From Alphaproteobacteria bacterium (lineage in GTDB: Bacteria; Pseudomonadota; Alphaproteobacteria; Micavibrionales; Micavibrionaceae), in the NCBI GenBank assembly GCA_002690045.1, contig NZDE01000011.1, forward strand, positions 276,582 to 340,581: a stretch of DNA of 64,000 bases, in the 5' to 3' direction. Position 1 is the first letter of the stretch; each line of letters begins with the position of its first letter. Positions 7,192 through 16,950 of this stretch are shown in pieces. The position numbers and the translations under genes were made by a program. Under the pieces are notes generated by a model. It had not been told where the DNA came from and searched no databases. It saw nothing but the letters and a program-made list of their open reading frames with translations.

Positions 7192-8400
7192 ATGAGTAAG
7201 AGTAATAAAAGAATAGTTGTTCTATTTACCTATGGCGGCGGACTACGCGGCCTTATCCCCGCACATATTATGGCGCGTATCGAATCCGTTACTGGTATGG
7301 CCATGGCCGATATGGTTGATATATTTTGCGGCCCATCAACAGCGTCCATATTAAATTCAGCATTAAATATGCCCCATCCACGCCAACCAGACCGTCCGCG
7401 TTTTTCTGCACGGCAAATGGTACGCTTTTATGAGCGCGAGGCCGCATATCTATTCCCGCCAGATTCTACGCGCGCATTTCGTGGGCTTATACATGACTTT
7501 AATAACCGCCTGATGAAAATTGGGCAGCTTGATCGCCTGTTAAAGCACGGGCATTATGATCCTGCACGATTGGGTCGCGCCTTACGCGCCTTATTTGGCA
7601 AACACAAATTAGAACACACATTATCATCACTTATCATTCCAGCTTATAATATTGAGGGTAATGCCCTGCACGCTATTCATGAGCTAGAAGAAACACCAGA
7701 CGACCCAGTCCACACAAAAAACAATATTATTGATAATGGTGGCTATGCGATGTGGTTTAAAAACATTCGCATCCCAAATGCGCGCAATTTGCACCCTGTA
7801 CCTGATATTGAATTATTCAACGCGGTTATGGGCAGTACAGCTGCGCCAACACTATTCCCATGTCACCGCTTTATACACAAACAACGTGAAGACAACCATT
7901 CATACCCTGTATCATTGATTGACGGCAGCATATTTGATAACCCGTGCATTAGCTATATGGGGGCAATTCGCCAGCACCTACCAGCTGATGCAGAAGTCGT
8001 AATGATATGTTTAGGTACGGGCTATACTAATAAATCTGTATCGCACCGTGATTGGAACAAATATGGCGCACTTGGTGTTGTTGATCCAAGCAACGACTTC
8101 CCACTAATTAATATTTTCTTCCACGCCCCAGAGTCTGCTTTGCTTGGTGCGTTTAAGGATGAATTATCGGATAATGTCTACGTCTTTAATAAATCACTGA
8201 ATTCAGGCGATAATTTGCCTAGCTCTGCGCCAGATAACAGCTCAGCTGATAACATTAAGAAACTTCGCCACTTTGCCTATGACATTATGGATGAGAACGA
8301 GCGTAACTTTAATAAGATCTGTCATATTCTCGCCGAGAATGGCGAATCGCGCCTAAACCGCCGCAAACGCGGACGTTTATTCCACTTGTTTGGTGAATAA
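7192..8400 (+). CDS. Patatin-like phospholipase family protein
   Basis: Ser-Asp dyad lipid acyl hydrolase fold, 402 aa. The oxyanion loop GGGLRG is at residues 15-20, the nucleophile S49 lies in FCGPSTAS and the Asp in LIDGSIFDNP (D244). Two departures from the norm: the elbow is GPSTA rather than GxSxG, and the Asp motif is DGS rather than DG[GA]. Other family marks: AMGSTAAP-like block (VMGSTAAPTLF) and ICLGTG. No signal peptide. A TATAAT at 7177-7182 puts the transcription start at the ATG itself, and no ribosome site is visible, so the mRNA may be leaderless. It ends immediately before the convergent recG stop. Confidence 0.85.
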   Translation: MSKSNKRIVVLFTYGGGLRGLIPAHIMARIESVTGMAMADMVDIFCGPSTASILNSALNMPHPRQPDRPRFSARQMVRFYEREAAYLFPPDSTRAFRGLIHDFNNRLMKIGQLDRLLKHGHYDPARLGRALRALFGKHKLEHTLSSLIIPAYNIEGNALHAIHELEETPDDPVHTKNNIIDNGGYAMWFKNIRIPNARNLHPVPDIELFNAVMGSTAAPTLFPCHRFIHKQREDNHSYPVSLIDGSIFDNPCISYMGAIRQHLPADAEVVMICLGTGYTNKSVSHRDWNKYGALGVVDPSNDFPLINIFFHAPESALLGAFKDELSDNVYVFNKSLNSGDNLPSSAPDNSSADNIKKLRHFAYDIMDENERNFNKICHILAENGESRLNRRKRGRLFHLFGE

Positions 8401-10521
8401 TCAACCTGAGCGCAAATAATCAAGCGCCTCTTTCAAATTAAAAAGATAAAGCAAGTTTTTTAATGCTGCGCCACGTTCACTCGATAGGCGCGGGTCTTTT
8501 TGGACAATCAACTGCGCTTCACTCCGCGCCATAGCAATGATATCCCCATGAACAGATAAATCAGCAAGCATATAATCTGGCAGACCGCTTTGACGTGTGC
8601 CGAGAATGTCCCCCGCTCCACGTAGGCGCATATCTTCTTCGGCGATAATAAAACCATCCTCTGTATCACGCATAATTTTCAGGCGCGCTTTACCTGTTTC
8701 AGATATCGGCTTCCCATATAAAAGGAAACAATGCGATTGCCGCTCCCCTCGCCCAACGCGGCCGCGCAATTGGTGCAGCTGTGCAAGGCCAAAACGTTCA
8801 GCATGTTCAATGACCATGATAGACGCGTTCGGCACGTTTACACCGACTTCGATCACCGTCGTGGCCACAAGGACATCTAAATCTCCCGCCGCAAATTTCT
8901 TCATCACCGCGTCTTTATCTTCCGCCTTCATGCGCCCATGCACAAGGCCGACGCGATCCCCCAAAACAGATTGTAACACATCGAAACGCTCTTCTGCCGC
9001 GGCAAGATCCATCACTTCAGATTCTTCTACCAGTGGGCAGACCCAATATATTTGCGCCTTTTCTTCACGAATTTGGCGGATCAATCCCGCAACCATGTCT
9101 TCAAGCTTATCTTTGGGCACTAATCGTGTATCCACGGGCTTACGCCCCGCAGGCTTTTCATCAATACGGCTGACATCCATGTCACCATAAGCGGTAAGCG
9201 CCAACGTCCGCGGTATCGGCGTTGCCGTCATGACCAGAACATCCGACACACCTTTTTGTGATAGCTTCAAACGTTGATGCACACCGAATCGGTGCTGCTC
9301 ATCAATCACAGCAAGGCCTAAATCTTGGAATTCAACTTTATCTTGGAACAATGCATGCGTCCCGATAACGACTTGCGCTGCGCCATTTTTGACTTGCTGT
9401 AATAACAGCTCCTTGGCTTTACCTTTATCACGCCCTGTCAGCACAACATAGCGCACGCCCATTTCATCAAGCAGTGGCCCCAAACTTTCCGCATGCTGGC
9501 GCGCCAGAATTTCCGTTGGCGCCATTAACGCCGCCTGCATGCCGCATGCAACTGTGTTAAGCATTGCGGCGCAAGCCACCATAGTTTTACCGGATCCAAC
9601 ATCCCCCTGTACCAAGCGCACCATCGCCATGTTTGATGCCATATCCGCATCAATTTCGCCAATAACACGCTTTTGCGCGCCTGTAAGTTCAAATGGAATG
9701 GATGCCAAAAACTTATCACGTAACACAGAATCTTTGGGCTGAATGGCGCGTCCCTTGGCCTTTTGCTGTGCCTTACGAATTAAGGTCAGCGCCAATTGAT
9801 GTGCAAGCATTTCATCATAGGCCAAGCGCAGACGCGCCTTACTATCTGGGGCAAGCATAGAGCGTGCCTTAGGATTGTGGCATGTCGCAAGCGCCTCTTT
9901 CCACCCCTGCCAGCCTCGTGACTTTAACACAGTTTGGTCTTGCCATTCAGGCAGCTCAGGTATTAAACGCAATGATGCCTGTACCGCTTTACGAAGAACC
10001 TTGTGCCCTAAGCCTTGCGTCATGGGGTAGACTGGTTCAACGGTATCAAAGGCTTCTGCGCTATCGCCCTTAGCAAAGAAATCAGGATGTGTAATTTGCG
10101 CGCGGCCACGGTAATAAACAAGTGTACCGCTAATCTCTTTTTCTTCCCCCATCGGGAAACTGCGTTTCAAATAATCCTCACGCGCATGGAAGAAAACCAA
10201 ATCAAGCGCCGAATCCCCCGCAGTACAGTGGATGCGTGATGGTACACTGCGCTTACGGCTGATGGAATATTTATGGACTTTAGCCTTAACGATAACGACC
10301 TTACCGCTATCTGCCTCACGAAGCTGGTCAACCTCTATGCGTTCAACTACATCGCTCGGCAAGTGACAAAGCAAATCCCATATGCGCTCCCCTTCGCACA
10401 AACGCTCAAACAGCTTTGCATTGCGCGGGCCTACGCCTGGCAATGTTGTGACCGATCTGTATAACGGATCTAAAATAAACGGACGCTCTTGCGCCGCGGC
10501 TTTAAGCTGAGTATTGTGCAT
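8401..10521 (-). CDS. recG: ATP-dependent DNA helicase RecG
   Basis: Branch-migrating helicase that remodels stalled forks, R-loops and Holliday junctions. 706 aa, normal length. N-terminal wedge/OB region (RIHCTAGDSALDLVFFHARE, ISGTLVYYRGRAQITHPDF); Walker A GDVGSGKT at residues 306-313; the RecG-specific DEQHRFG box at 407-413; motif III TATPIPRTLALTAYGD; motif VI QLHQLRGRVGRGE; and the C-terminal RLRGAGDILGTRQSGLPD. Divergent from sdhE with 35 bp between starts, so the two probably share a control region. Confidence 0.97.
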   Translation of the reverse strand: MHNTQLKAAAQERPFILDPLYRSVTTLPGVGPRNAKLFERLCEGERIWDLLCHLPSDVVERIEVDQLREADSGKVVIVKAKVHKYSISRKRSVPSRIHCTAGDSALDLVFFHAREDYLKRSFPMGEEKEISGTLVYYRGRAQITHPDFFAKGDSAEAFDTVEPVYPMTQGLGHKVLRKAVQASLRLIPELPEWQDQTVLKSRGWQGWKEALATCHNPKARSMLAPDSKARLRLAYDEMLAHQLALTLIRKAQQKAKGRAIQPKDSVLRDKFLASIPFELTGAQKRVIGEIDADMASNMAMVRLVQGDVGSGKTMVACAAMLNTVACGMQAALMAPTEILARQHAESLGPLLDEMGVRYVVLTGRDKGKAKELLLQQVKNGAAQVVIGTHALFQDKVEFQDLGLAVIDEQHRFGVHQRLKLSQKGVSDVLVMTATPIPRTLALTAYGDMDVSRIDEKPAGRKPVDTRLVPKDKLEDMVAGLIRQIREEKAQIYWVCPLVEESEVMDLAAAEERFDVLQSVLGDRVGLVHGRMKAEDKDAVMKKFAAGDLDVLVATTVIEVGVNVPNASIMVIEHAERFGLAQLHQLRGRVGRGERQSHCFLLYGKPISETGKARLKIMRDTEDGFIIAEEDMRLRGAGDILGTRQSGLPDYMLADLSVHGDIIAMARSEAQLIVQKDPRLSSERGAALKNLLYLFNLKEALDYLRSG

Positions 10522-10556
10522 ACATTAACAATACTAAAAAAATATAGATTGAGACA

Positions 10557-10814
10557 ATGGATAATCGCCGTAAAAAGCTACTTTTCCGCTCTTGGCATCG
10601 TGGCACAAAGGAAATGGACATCATTTTGGGCAATTTTGCCGAAAAACATTTGGCTGCGCTTGATGATACGCAGCTTGATGCCTATGAAAGCCTGCTTGAA
10701 GTGCCTGACCCTGATATTTACAACTGGGTCACAGGCAAAAACACCCCGCCTGCAAATGAACCTTACAGCAACCTTGTCGAGAAAATTATTAATAACAAAG
10801 TCTATGAAGCATGA
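10557..10814 (+). CDS. sdhE: Succinate dehydrogenase assembly factor SdhE (Sdh5/YgfY family)
   Basis: A 85-residue protein that helps attach FAD covalently to the flavoprotein subunit of succinate dehydrogenase and fumarate reductase. The RGxxE motif is seen in HRGTKEMD, followed by ILGNFAEKHL and the acidic LLEVPDPDIYNWVTG. SdhE beside recG is the usual alphaproteobacterial arrangement. Its stop overlaps the next start (ATGA at 10811-10814), suggesting translational coupling to the metallophosphoesterase. Confidence 0.95.
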   Translation: MDNRRKKLLFRSWHRGTKEMDIILGNFAEKHLAALDDTQLDAYESLLEVPDPDIYNWVTGKNTPPANEPYSNLVEKIINNKVYEA

Positions 10815-11983
10815 TTACCATACAGGGTGATGAAATTCGTAAATTATGCATTAGTGACATGCATTTCACTTATCGGGATTTAACGAACCCTGATAAAGAT
10901 ATGACGCATATCTATAACGGTTTTGTCGATTATGCGCGTGGCAGCGATGCGCATATGGTGATTAATTATGGCGATACGATTTCATCAGAATATTTGTGGT
11001 ATCTGCACAGCCTGTCGAGCAGTAGCCTGAGCGCCAATGTCGACCAAGCGGCGCGTGATAAATATGTGCAGCTTCTGACCGAACGCCGCCTACGCCGTGA
11101 TAGCAGCAAGCCTGACCGTTTCCATTCCAACAGCTTCCTTATACAGCAATTTGCGCGCGCGTCAGGGCATCCGCACGCCTTAAGCCGCAGCGAAATTGAG
11201 CAGCAACTGCATGAAATTCGTAGCCATGACCGCGACCTGATTGATTTTATCATTCAGGCGCAGAATAAAAGTAACAAGCCTCTATTCATGCTGCATGGTA
11301 ACCATGAATGCATTACCCTTTCCGAAAGCGAAATTGCAGGGCTATTTAACCGTGCGAGCGGTCATAAACATGTAAAACACACCACGCATCCATATGCGTT
11401 TTATCAGGATGTGGAATTGGTAAATGATGAACGTGATCCGATTGTCGTGCGTGAGGTTTTCTTTAATTCCAATATTCACAACCATGCCACAGGCGGCTTA
11501 TCGCTCGGCCCGCATGATTTGGAATGGCTGCAAGACACACTGGCGGATGCTGATGGTCGCGCTGTGATCAATATGCATATCCCCCTTAATTTTGACCAAA
11601 CGCCTGATGAAGACCCTTATTCCATCACGCGCACGTAAAAAGAATCCGATACAATTCGTAAAGCCATCGCCAAGGCTGGTAATGTCGCTCTTGTCGCATC
11701 TGGTCATATTCACCGCATCATGTTCAACCAGATTGACGGCGTGAATTATTTAACTATGCCATCCTTCCGTCACATTCCTGCGTTTATAGATCAAGACGGT
11801 CGAAAAGGTTTAAAAGATCCAACAGGTTATTTCCATGAATTGACGTTAGACTTTAATACGCTTACGGGGCAAATTGAGCGCAAACGCGTCATCCGCAATG
11901 CCGATGATAGCATTTCAATTAAGAGCGAACGTAAAGCGCGTCATGATTTTGCTCCGAAATCCCCACTACAATTTAAGCTTTAA
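10811..11983 (+). pseudogene. Metallophosphoesterase interrupted by an in-frame TAA
   Basis: One reading frame of 391 codons encodes a calcineurin-type phosphoesterase: ISDMHF (DxH), NYGDTIS, HGNHEC, NMHIPLN and, after the stop, ASGHIHR (GHxH). TAA at 11636-11638 (codon 276) separates the fourth and fifth metal-binding motifs; the frame continues unbroken afterwards for 115 codons with good coding character (SDTIRKAIAKAGNVALVASG). The truncated 275-residue product would lack the GHxH metal ligands. This is a single substitution, not a frameshift, so it could be a recent nonsense mutation, a base error or rare readthrough. Start overlaps sdhE by 4 bp. Substrate unknown. Confidence 0.75.
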
Positions 11984-12083
11984 CGCACTGTAATAGCTGC
12001 CACATTAGTATTCATTTACATAAAAGTTGCAATTTGCTAGTTTTCAATGTATAACATGCCAAGCAAATAAAGGAGAGCATGAT

Positions 12084-12410
12084 ATGTTGCACGATCAATT
12101 TCGCATAGTTACACAGAAACTAAACACATTCTTTGAAAAGAGTTTAGACGACTTCAAAAAAACAGAAAGTTATAGCACATGCATGGGCGTGACTATGGCG
12201 TTTAGCGGCCTTGGCAATAGCTTCATGGCTGTAGCTAAAGATAATGGCATCACGCCAACAGAAAAACTAAACCGCGATATCTACGGCCTTGCCGCAACGG
12301 TTAAAGACCTTTCAGAACTTCTAGAAGGTCAACAAGGTATGGACGATGTTGACTTCCGCAAAGAGATTCAATTGACCGTCAACAAGCTTGCCGCAAACGG
12401 TATCGCTTAA
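12084..12410 (+). CDS. Small soluble protein of unknown function
   Basis: 108 aa from the ATG at 12084, with AGGAGAG at 12071-12077 as ribosome site. MLHDQFRIVTQKLNTFFEKSLDDF begins a mostly helical, soluble protein with no signal peptide, no transmembrane segment and no motif I recognise. It follows the broken metallophosphoesterase gene by 100 bp and converges on the Mth938-like gene. Codon usage matches neighbours, and the clear ribosome site supports a real gene. Confidence 0.7.
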   Translation: MLHDQFRIVTQKLNTFFEKSLDDFKKTESYSTCMGVTMAFSGLGNSFMAVAKDNGITPTEKLNRDIYGLAATVKDLSELLEGQQGMDDVDFRKEIQLTVNKLAANGIA

Positions 12411-12438
12411 TAAATTTATGAGATTTCGGGCGTAAGGT

Positions 12439-12816
12439 TTACGCGGGCAACATTGCTGCGCAGACCTTGCGCCCTTCTGATAACAGTACATTAAACGTAC
12501 GGCACGCCGCGCCTGTATTCATTAGCTCTGGCGTGATACCGTTTTTCTGTAAGAATGCTTTTAACTTAGGGTCAAGAAAAGCAAAATCCGCGCCCGTACC
12601 AATAAGTAAAACTTCAAAGTCATCTTTGGCAGCTAAAATCGGTGCGAAGTCTTCTTCCGTAAGCTGATTGATGTTTTCAGCCGCGCTCCAAGGCTTAACA
12701 TCCGTAGGAAACACCATAACGCCGCCGCTAAAGTCTTCCCCACTCACCTTAAACTTGCCACCTTTATAGGCTTGAATAACCTTACTGTCAGATGATATGC
12801 GCGGGGTTACGTCCAT
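12439..12816 (-). CDS. Mth938/NDUFAF3-like (DUF498) domain protein
   Basis: 125 aa, a single Mth938-like domain: VIQAYKGGKFKVSGEDFSGGVMVFP, FEVLLIGTGADFAFLDPKLKAFL and MNTGAACRTFNVLLSEGRKVCAAMLPA. Homologues include the mitochondrial complex I assembly factor NDUFAF3; in alphaproteobacteria the gene typically sits just behind secDF, as here (3-bp gap). Biochemical role in bacteria is not established. A short hairpin covers its stop codon (12430-12444). Confidence 0.88.
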   Translation of the reverse strand: MDVTPRISSDSKVIQAYKGGKFKVSGEDFSGGVMVFPTDVKPWSAAENINQLTEEDFAPILAAKDDFEVLLIGTGADFAFLDPKLKAFLQKNGITPELMNTGAACRTFNVLLSEGRKVCAAMLPA

Positions 12817-12819
12817 AGT

Positions 12820-13773
12820 TTAAGCTTTCCCTACAGCTTCAACGCTTTCATCGTCTTTATCCGCGTCAGCACGAACGTTAAAGAACATAAGCACAGGTGA
12901 TGCTACGAAGACTGATGAATATGTACCAATCAGAACGCCATATATAAGCGCATCGACAAAACCACGAATAACCTCACCACCAAATAAATACAGCGCGATC
13001 AAGGCAATAAGCGTCGTAACCGATGTCATTACCGTACGCGATAAGGTCGAATTAATCGCCATATTAAAGACCTCTGGTAGGGCTGTCTTTTTATATTTAC
13101 GTAGAGTTTCGCGGATGCGGTCAAACACAACAACCGTATCGTTGATTGAATAACCTGCAATCATCAACAAAGCCGCAACCGTAGACAGGTCAAAGTCCAT
13201 TTGCAAAATAGCGAACAAACCAATGGTCGCAATCGCATCATGAGCAAGCGCAATAATCGCAGCCACACCGAATTGCCACTCAAAGCGCATCCAGATATAC
13301 ACCATGATGCCGCCAAGCGAGAATATGATCGCAAGCAAGCCTGCTTTTTTTAACTCTTCACCGACTTGCGGGCCAACAAATTCCGTACGGCGCAGCTCAT
13401 AGCCATCTGTAATATGTTCACTCAAAAACGTTTTGACTTTGTTAATCGCCGCCTCTTGCGCGTCTGGGCCGCCTTCTTGTTCAGGCATACGTATAAGTAA
13501 GTCCGTGTCTTCGCCGAATGTTTGTAATGACACATTGCCAAGCTCAAGGCTGTTCAACCCTTCACGCAAACCCGCTAGATCTTCGGCTTTTTGTGTTTGA
13601 ATCTCAATGACCGTACCGCCAGTGAAGTCAATACCGAAGTTTAAGCCCTTGGTCGCAATCGAATATATTGAAAAGACGATCAATAGCGTCGACAGAACAA
13701 ATGCAATTTTGCGTTTGCCGATCACATCTATATTCGTATTCTCAGAGATGAGCGATATACCTTTGAAAAACAT
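12820..13773 (-). CDS. secF: Protein translocase subunit SecF
   Basis: Inner-membrane RND-like partner of SecD that pulls secreted proteins across with proton motive force. From ATG 13773 (AGGA 8 nt upstream; an in-frame ATG at 13803 is weaker) the protein has 317 aa. Seen: first transmembrane segment, then NFGIDFTGGTVIEIQ, periplasmic domain, and the RND block AHDAIATIGLFAIL ... GYSINDTVVVFDRIRETLRKY and STLSRTVMTSVTTL. C-terminal tail acidic. Follows secD by 35 bp in the same operon. Confidence 0.96.
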   Translation of the reverse strand: MFFKGISLISENTNIDVIGKRKIAFVLSTLLIVFSIYSIATKGLNFGIDFTGGTVIEIQTQKAEDLAGLREGLNSLELGNVSLQTFGEDTDLLIRMPEQEGGPDAQEAAINKVKTFLSEHITDGYELRRTEFVGPQVGEELKKAGLLAIIFSLGGIMVYIWMRFEWQFGVAAIIALAHDAIATIGLFAILQMDFDLSTVAALLMIAGYSINDTVVVFDRIRETLRKYKKTALPEVFNMAINSTLSRTVMTSVTTLIALIALYLFGGEVIRGFVDALIYGVLIGTYSSVFVASPVLMFFNVRADADKDDESVEAVGKA

Positions 13774-13808
13774 GTTTTTTCCTACTCTTTTTAATTCTTT
13801 CACTCAGC

Positions 13809-15365
13809 TTATATCGGCAATTCTTTGCCCTTGGCGTTATTACCACGCTTCAGCCACAAAATAACCAATAAGCGCGTCACCATAATGGCCGAGAAGAACG
13901 ATGTCGCAATACCAATCCCCAATGTCACAGCGAAACCCTTAACTGGCCCTGTACCAAAGGAATAAAGCAAAATAGCTGCAATTAAAGTTGTTACGTTCGA
14001 GTCGACAATTGTCGTCATCGCACGATTATAACCTGCGTCAATTGCCGCCATAACGGTTTTACCGCTACGTAGCTCTTCTTTAATACGTTCAAAAATCAAC
14101 ACATTCGCGTCAACAGCCATACCAATAGTCAAAACAATACCTGCAATACCTGGCAAGGTTAATGTCGCCTGTAAACCTGATAGAAGCGCAAAGATTAATG
14201 CCATATTCACAATCAATGCAATATCGGCAAAAATACCGAATGTCCCATAACTCAGCACCATAAAGGCAAGAACAAGCAGCATACCAACAATAGACGCCTT
14301 CTTACCTGCTTCAACAGAATCTGCCCCTAATGATGGGCCAACGCTTCGTTCTTCAACAACATAAAGCTCAGTTGGAAGCGCACCCGCACGCAGCAATAGC
14401 GCTAATTGAGAAACTTCCTCAACCGAGAAACGCCCAGAGATTTGCGCCGAACCGCCACAGATTGGCTCATTAATATTTGGCGCGCTTAATACGACATCAT
14501 CAAGAACAATTGCAAATGGCTTGCGTGTATTTTCAGTTGTTACCTTACAGAATTTACGCGCCCCTAAGCCGTTCAAACGGAAGGTTACAATCGGCTGCCC
14601 CTCTTGGAAACCAGCTTGCGCATTAGTCAGCATATCGCCCGTTAACATTGCGCGGCGCTGAACGCTTATTTCTTCACCTGGGTCTTCCGCCATAGGCAAA
14701 AGTTTAGATCCTGGCGCATGACGCGCGCCTACATTCACCAGATGGAAGCTTAATTTTGCTGTTTTGCCCAAAATGGCATCAAGTTCAGATGTGTCCTCCA
14801 AACCCGGAATTTGAATTAGGATACGGCGTTCACCCTGACGCTGAATAATTGGTTCACGCGTACCTGTTTCGTCAATACGGCGACGGACAATCTCAATAGA
14901 TTGCGCGATTGTTTTATCCGTCAAATCTTTGATGAAGGCATCATCAAACTTACCGATGAGTGTATTTCCGTCTTCTGAAATAACCAAATCTGGCGCGGCT
15001 TTGAACATGATTTTACGCGCAGCTGCGACCTCGTCAGCTTGACGCAGCGTAATGCGCACGCCTTCTGTCGATGCGATAGGGTTATTTGTAACGATTTTTT
15101 CATCGCGTAAATCGGAACGAATAAGCGCACCTATATCATCAGCGCGCTCGACAATAACGCTGTCAATATCCGCTTCCATTACGCGGTGTACACCGCCACG
15201 AAGATCCAATCCTAAATTAATAGTTTGTGATGGAATCCATGATGGTAGATGTTCGTTCATCCACCCCCTTGTATTTGCACCTATCATATTCGGCGCTGCA
15301 TACACAAAGCCCAAGAAGCAAATAAGTAAGACCGTAATAATTTTACTACGTGAAAACTGTAACAT
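13809..15365 (-). CDS. secD: Protein translocase subunit SecD
   Basis: 518 aa, the larger partner of SecF. LGLDLRGGVHRVMEAD near the N-terminus, IVRRRIDETGTREPIIQRQG and RILIQIPGLED of the periplasmic P1 domain, VLDDVVLSAPNINEPI and AQISGRFSVEEVSQLALLLRAGALP, and the membrane block GIVLTIGMAVDANVLIFERIKEELR with DSNVTTLIAAILLYSFGTGPVKGFAVTL are all diagnostic. Six transmembrane segments, the first at residues 8-28. Gene order yajC-secD-secF. Confidence 0.97.
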   Translation of the reverse strand: MLQFSRSKIITVLLICFLGFVYAAPNMIGANTRGWMNEHLPSWIPSQTINLGLDLRGGVHRVMEADIDSVIVERADDIGALIRSDLRDEKIVTNNPIASTEGVRITLRQADEVAAARKIMFKAAPDLVISEDGNTLIGKFDDAFIKDLTDKTIAQSIEIVRRRIDETGTREPIIQRQGERRILIQIPGLEDTSELDAILGKTAKLSFHLVNVGARHAPGSKLLPMAEDPGEEISVQRRAMLTGDMLTNAQAGFQEGQPIVTFRLNGLGARKFCKVTTENTRKPFAIVLDDVVLSAPNINEPICGGSAQISGRFSVEEVSQLALLLRAGALPTELYVVEERSVGPSLGADSVEAGKKASIVGMLLVLAFMVLSYGTFGIFADIALIVNMALIFALLSGLQATLTLPGIAGIVLTIGMAVDANVLIFERIKEELRSGKTVMAAIDAGYNRAMTTIVDSNVTTLIAAILLYSFGTGPVKGFAVTLGIGIATSFFSAIMVTRLLVILWLKRGNNAKGKELPI

Positions 15366-15413
15366 TTATTCTGTCCTTAAATTAAGGGGGTGGCCGAAGC
15401 CTAAGTTTTAATT

Positions 15414-15896
15414 TTACTTTTTAGCGGTTGTTGTTTTTTTCTTCGCCGCTGTTTTAGGTTTAGCAGCAGATTTCTTTTCAGCGGCTTTTTTAGGCGCTTT
15501 TTCGGCTGGCTTTCCTTCAGCTTTTTCTTCGGCTTTTTCAGATGCCTTTTTATTGTCATTCCCCGGCACGCTGTCATACACGCCTGAGATAGCAGAACGC
15601 ATAACAGTCACTTTTTGTGAACTGCCAAGGTCTAACACAACTTCTTGATCATTATTGAACTTATCAATTTTACCAACCAAACCGCCTTGTGTGACAACTT
15701 TTGTGCCCTTTTCTAAACCACGAAGCATATCTGCGTGCGCTTTAAAGCGTTTTTGCTGTGGGCGAATGAGAAGCAAGTAAAACATCACGACCAATACAAG
15801 AATTAGCACCATATTCGCCATAAAAGCATCCTGTGTGCTTGGCATTGTTGCTGCGTCTGCTGCTGCACCTGTCGCATGTGCTATATTAATGAACAT
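15414..15896 (-). CDS. yajC: Preprotein translocase subunit YajC with Lys/Ala-rich tail
   Basis: Single-span accessory subunit of the SecDF complex. The membrane segment MANMVLILVLVVMFYLLLIRPQ and following QQKRFKAHADMLRGLEKG, VVTQGGLVGKI are typical. At 160 aa it is longer than usual (about 100-110) because the last 50 residues are Lys/Ala/Glu-rich repeats (KAEEKAEGKPAEK...), a low-complexity cytoplasmic tail like that in the phasin of this window. First gene of yajC-secD-secF. Confidence 0.95.
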   Translation of the reverse strand: MFINIAHATGAAADAATMPSTQDAFMANMVLILVLVVMFYLLLIRPQQKRFKAHADMLRGLEKGTKVVTQGGLVGKIDKFNNDQEVVLDLGSSQKVTVMRSAISGVYDSVPGNDNKKASEKAEEKAEGKPAEKAPKKAAEKKSAAKPKTAAKKKTTTAKK

Positions 15897-16037
15897 AGAC
15901 GATTGTCCTTTCTAAAATTTTGCATGTTTATGAAATGAGGACTATAATTGTATTCGTATGAATAGCAAGAAGACTTGTTGCTTTCATATCATTTTGTTGT
16001 AGATTGCCTAATATATAGACACATAAGGACAAAGACT

Positions 16038-16940
16038 GTGAAAACCTTCATTAAGTTATCCGCGATCATAATCTTGATGCTCACGCCAAATGCCGCCCAT
16101 GCAAAAAAAGAAAAAGCGGTTTATCGCGCATCTAACATGACTCAAGAGATTGAAGTCATAATGGGCGTATATGATGATGCAACAGGTAAGCATGAAATAT
16201 TGCCGAAAATGAAACTTGATGATTATAAAAGCTGGTTTGAGTTTTCCGTCAAAATGGATGAAATGCCGACAGCCGCGGCAGAAGCGCCCATCGTTGATTT
16301 CTCACAAGACAGCTTCATAATGATACGAGAAAAAGATGCTGAAGGCCTTGTCACGCGCGAAACCATGTTCACGCCTGGCTTAATACAGCTTAATGTTTAT
16401 GAAATAGCTTTCCTTGAAAACCTAAGATCCGCAGAAGAATTCTTTTTCGATTTACTTGAAATGCAAATGGATCAAGCCTCCTATGGGGGATATCTACATG
16501 ATGATGTCGATGTTATGCAGCAGGGTGTTGTGATTGAATACCCTATATCAAACATCCTCCCCAATCCAGTATGGCCACTAAAGAAACCAGATTCTATTCT
16601 TAAATTCATGAACCATATCGACCCACAGAAGACTGAATTTTATGAAGTATTCTACGCCGATGCCGATGGTATGGAACGCATAGAATCCTACACAAAAAAG
16701 GCACAGGATATATTTATCGCACATATTAATTTTGGTGAAGATGACCCAATGGGCGAAAACATGCCTTACAAAGTCTATGCTGATGATGACGGGACGCTCA
16801 TATTAAAACGCAGCTCCTTTAAACGCGCTATCCTCGACAAGCAGGATTATTACGGCTTCTTCTTTGATTACTTCATGAAACTTGCAAGTTTAAAAGCTGA
16901 GGAAGCCGCCTTACAAAACAGTGGAGCAGAGGCGCAGTAA
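16038..16940 (+). CDS. Secreted protein of unknown function
   Basis: I choose a GTG at 16038 with AAGGA 8 nt upstream; upstream codons to 15975 have no ribosome site. This start gives a clean signal peptide (KTFIKLSAIIILMLTPNAAHA-KK), so the 300-residue protein is probably periplasmic. It is acidic, rich in Asp/Glu/Met, with no Cys in the mature part, and I recognise no domain. It is divergent from yajC and converges on the nlpD-like gene 10 bp away. Confidence 0.75.
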   Translation: MKTFIKLSAIIILMLTPNAAHAKKEKAVYRASNMTQEIEVIMGVYDDATGKHEILPKMKLDDYKSWFEFSVKMDEMPTAAAEAPIVDFSQDSFIMIREKDAEGLVTRETMFTPGLIQLNVYEIAFLENLRSAEEFFFDLLEMQMDQASYGGYLHDDVDVMQQGVVIEYPISNILPNPVWPLKKPDSILKFMNHIDPQKTEFYEVFYADADGMERIESYTKKAQDIFIAHINFGEDDPMGENMPYKVYADDDGTLILKRSSFKRAILDKQDYYGFFFDYFMKLASLKAEEAALQNSGAEAQ

Positions 16941-16950
16941 AAAGCAAAGC

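Noticed and set aside
8597-9190. Plus-strand ORF of 197 codons opposite recG
   Set aside because: Arg/Ser/Pro-rich shadow of a firmly identified gene.
12430-12444. Hairpin GCGTAA/TTACGC at the end of the Mth938-like gene as a terminator
   Set aside because: Six-bp stem without a T run; too weak to call.
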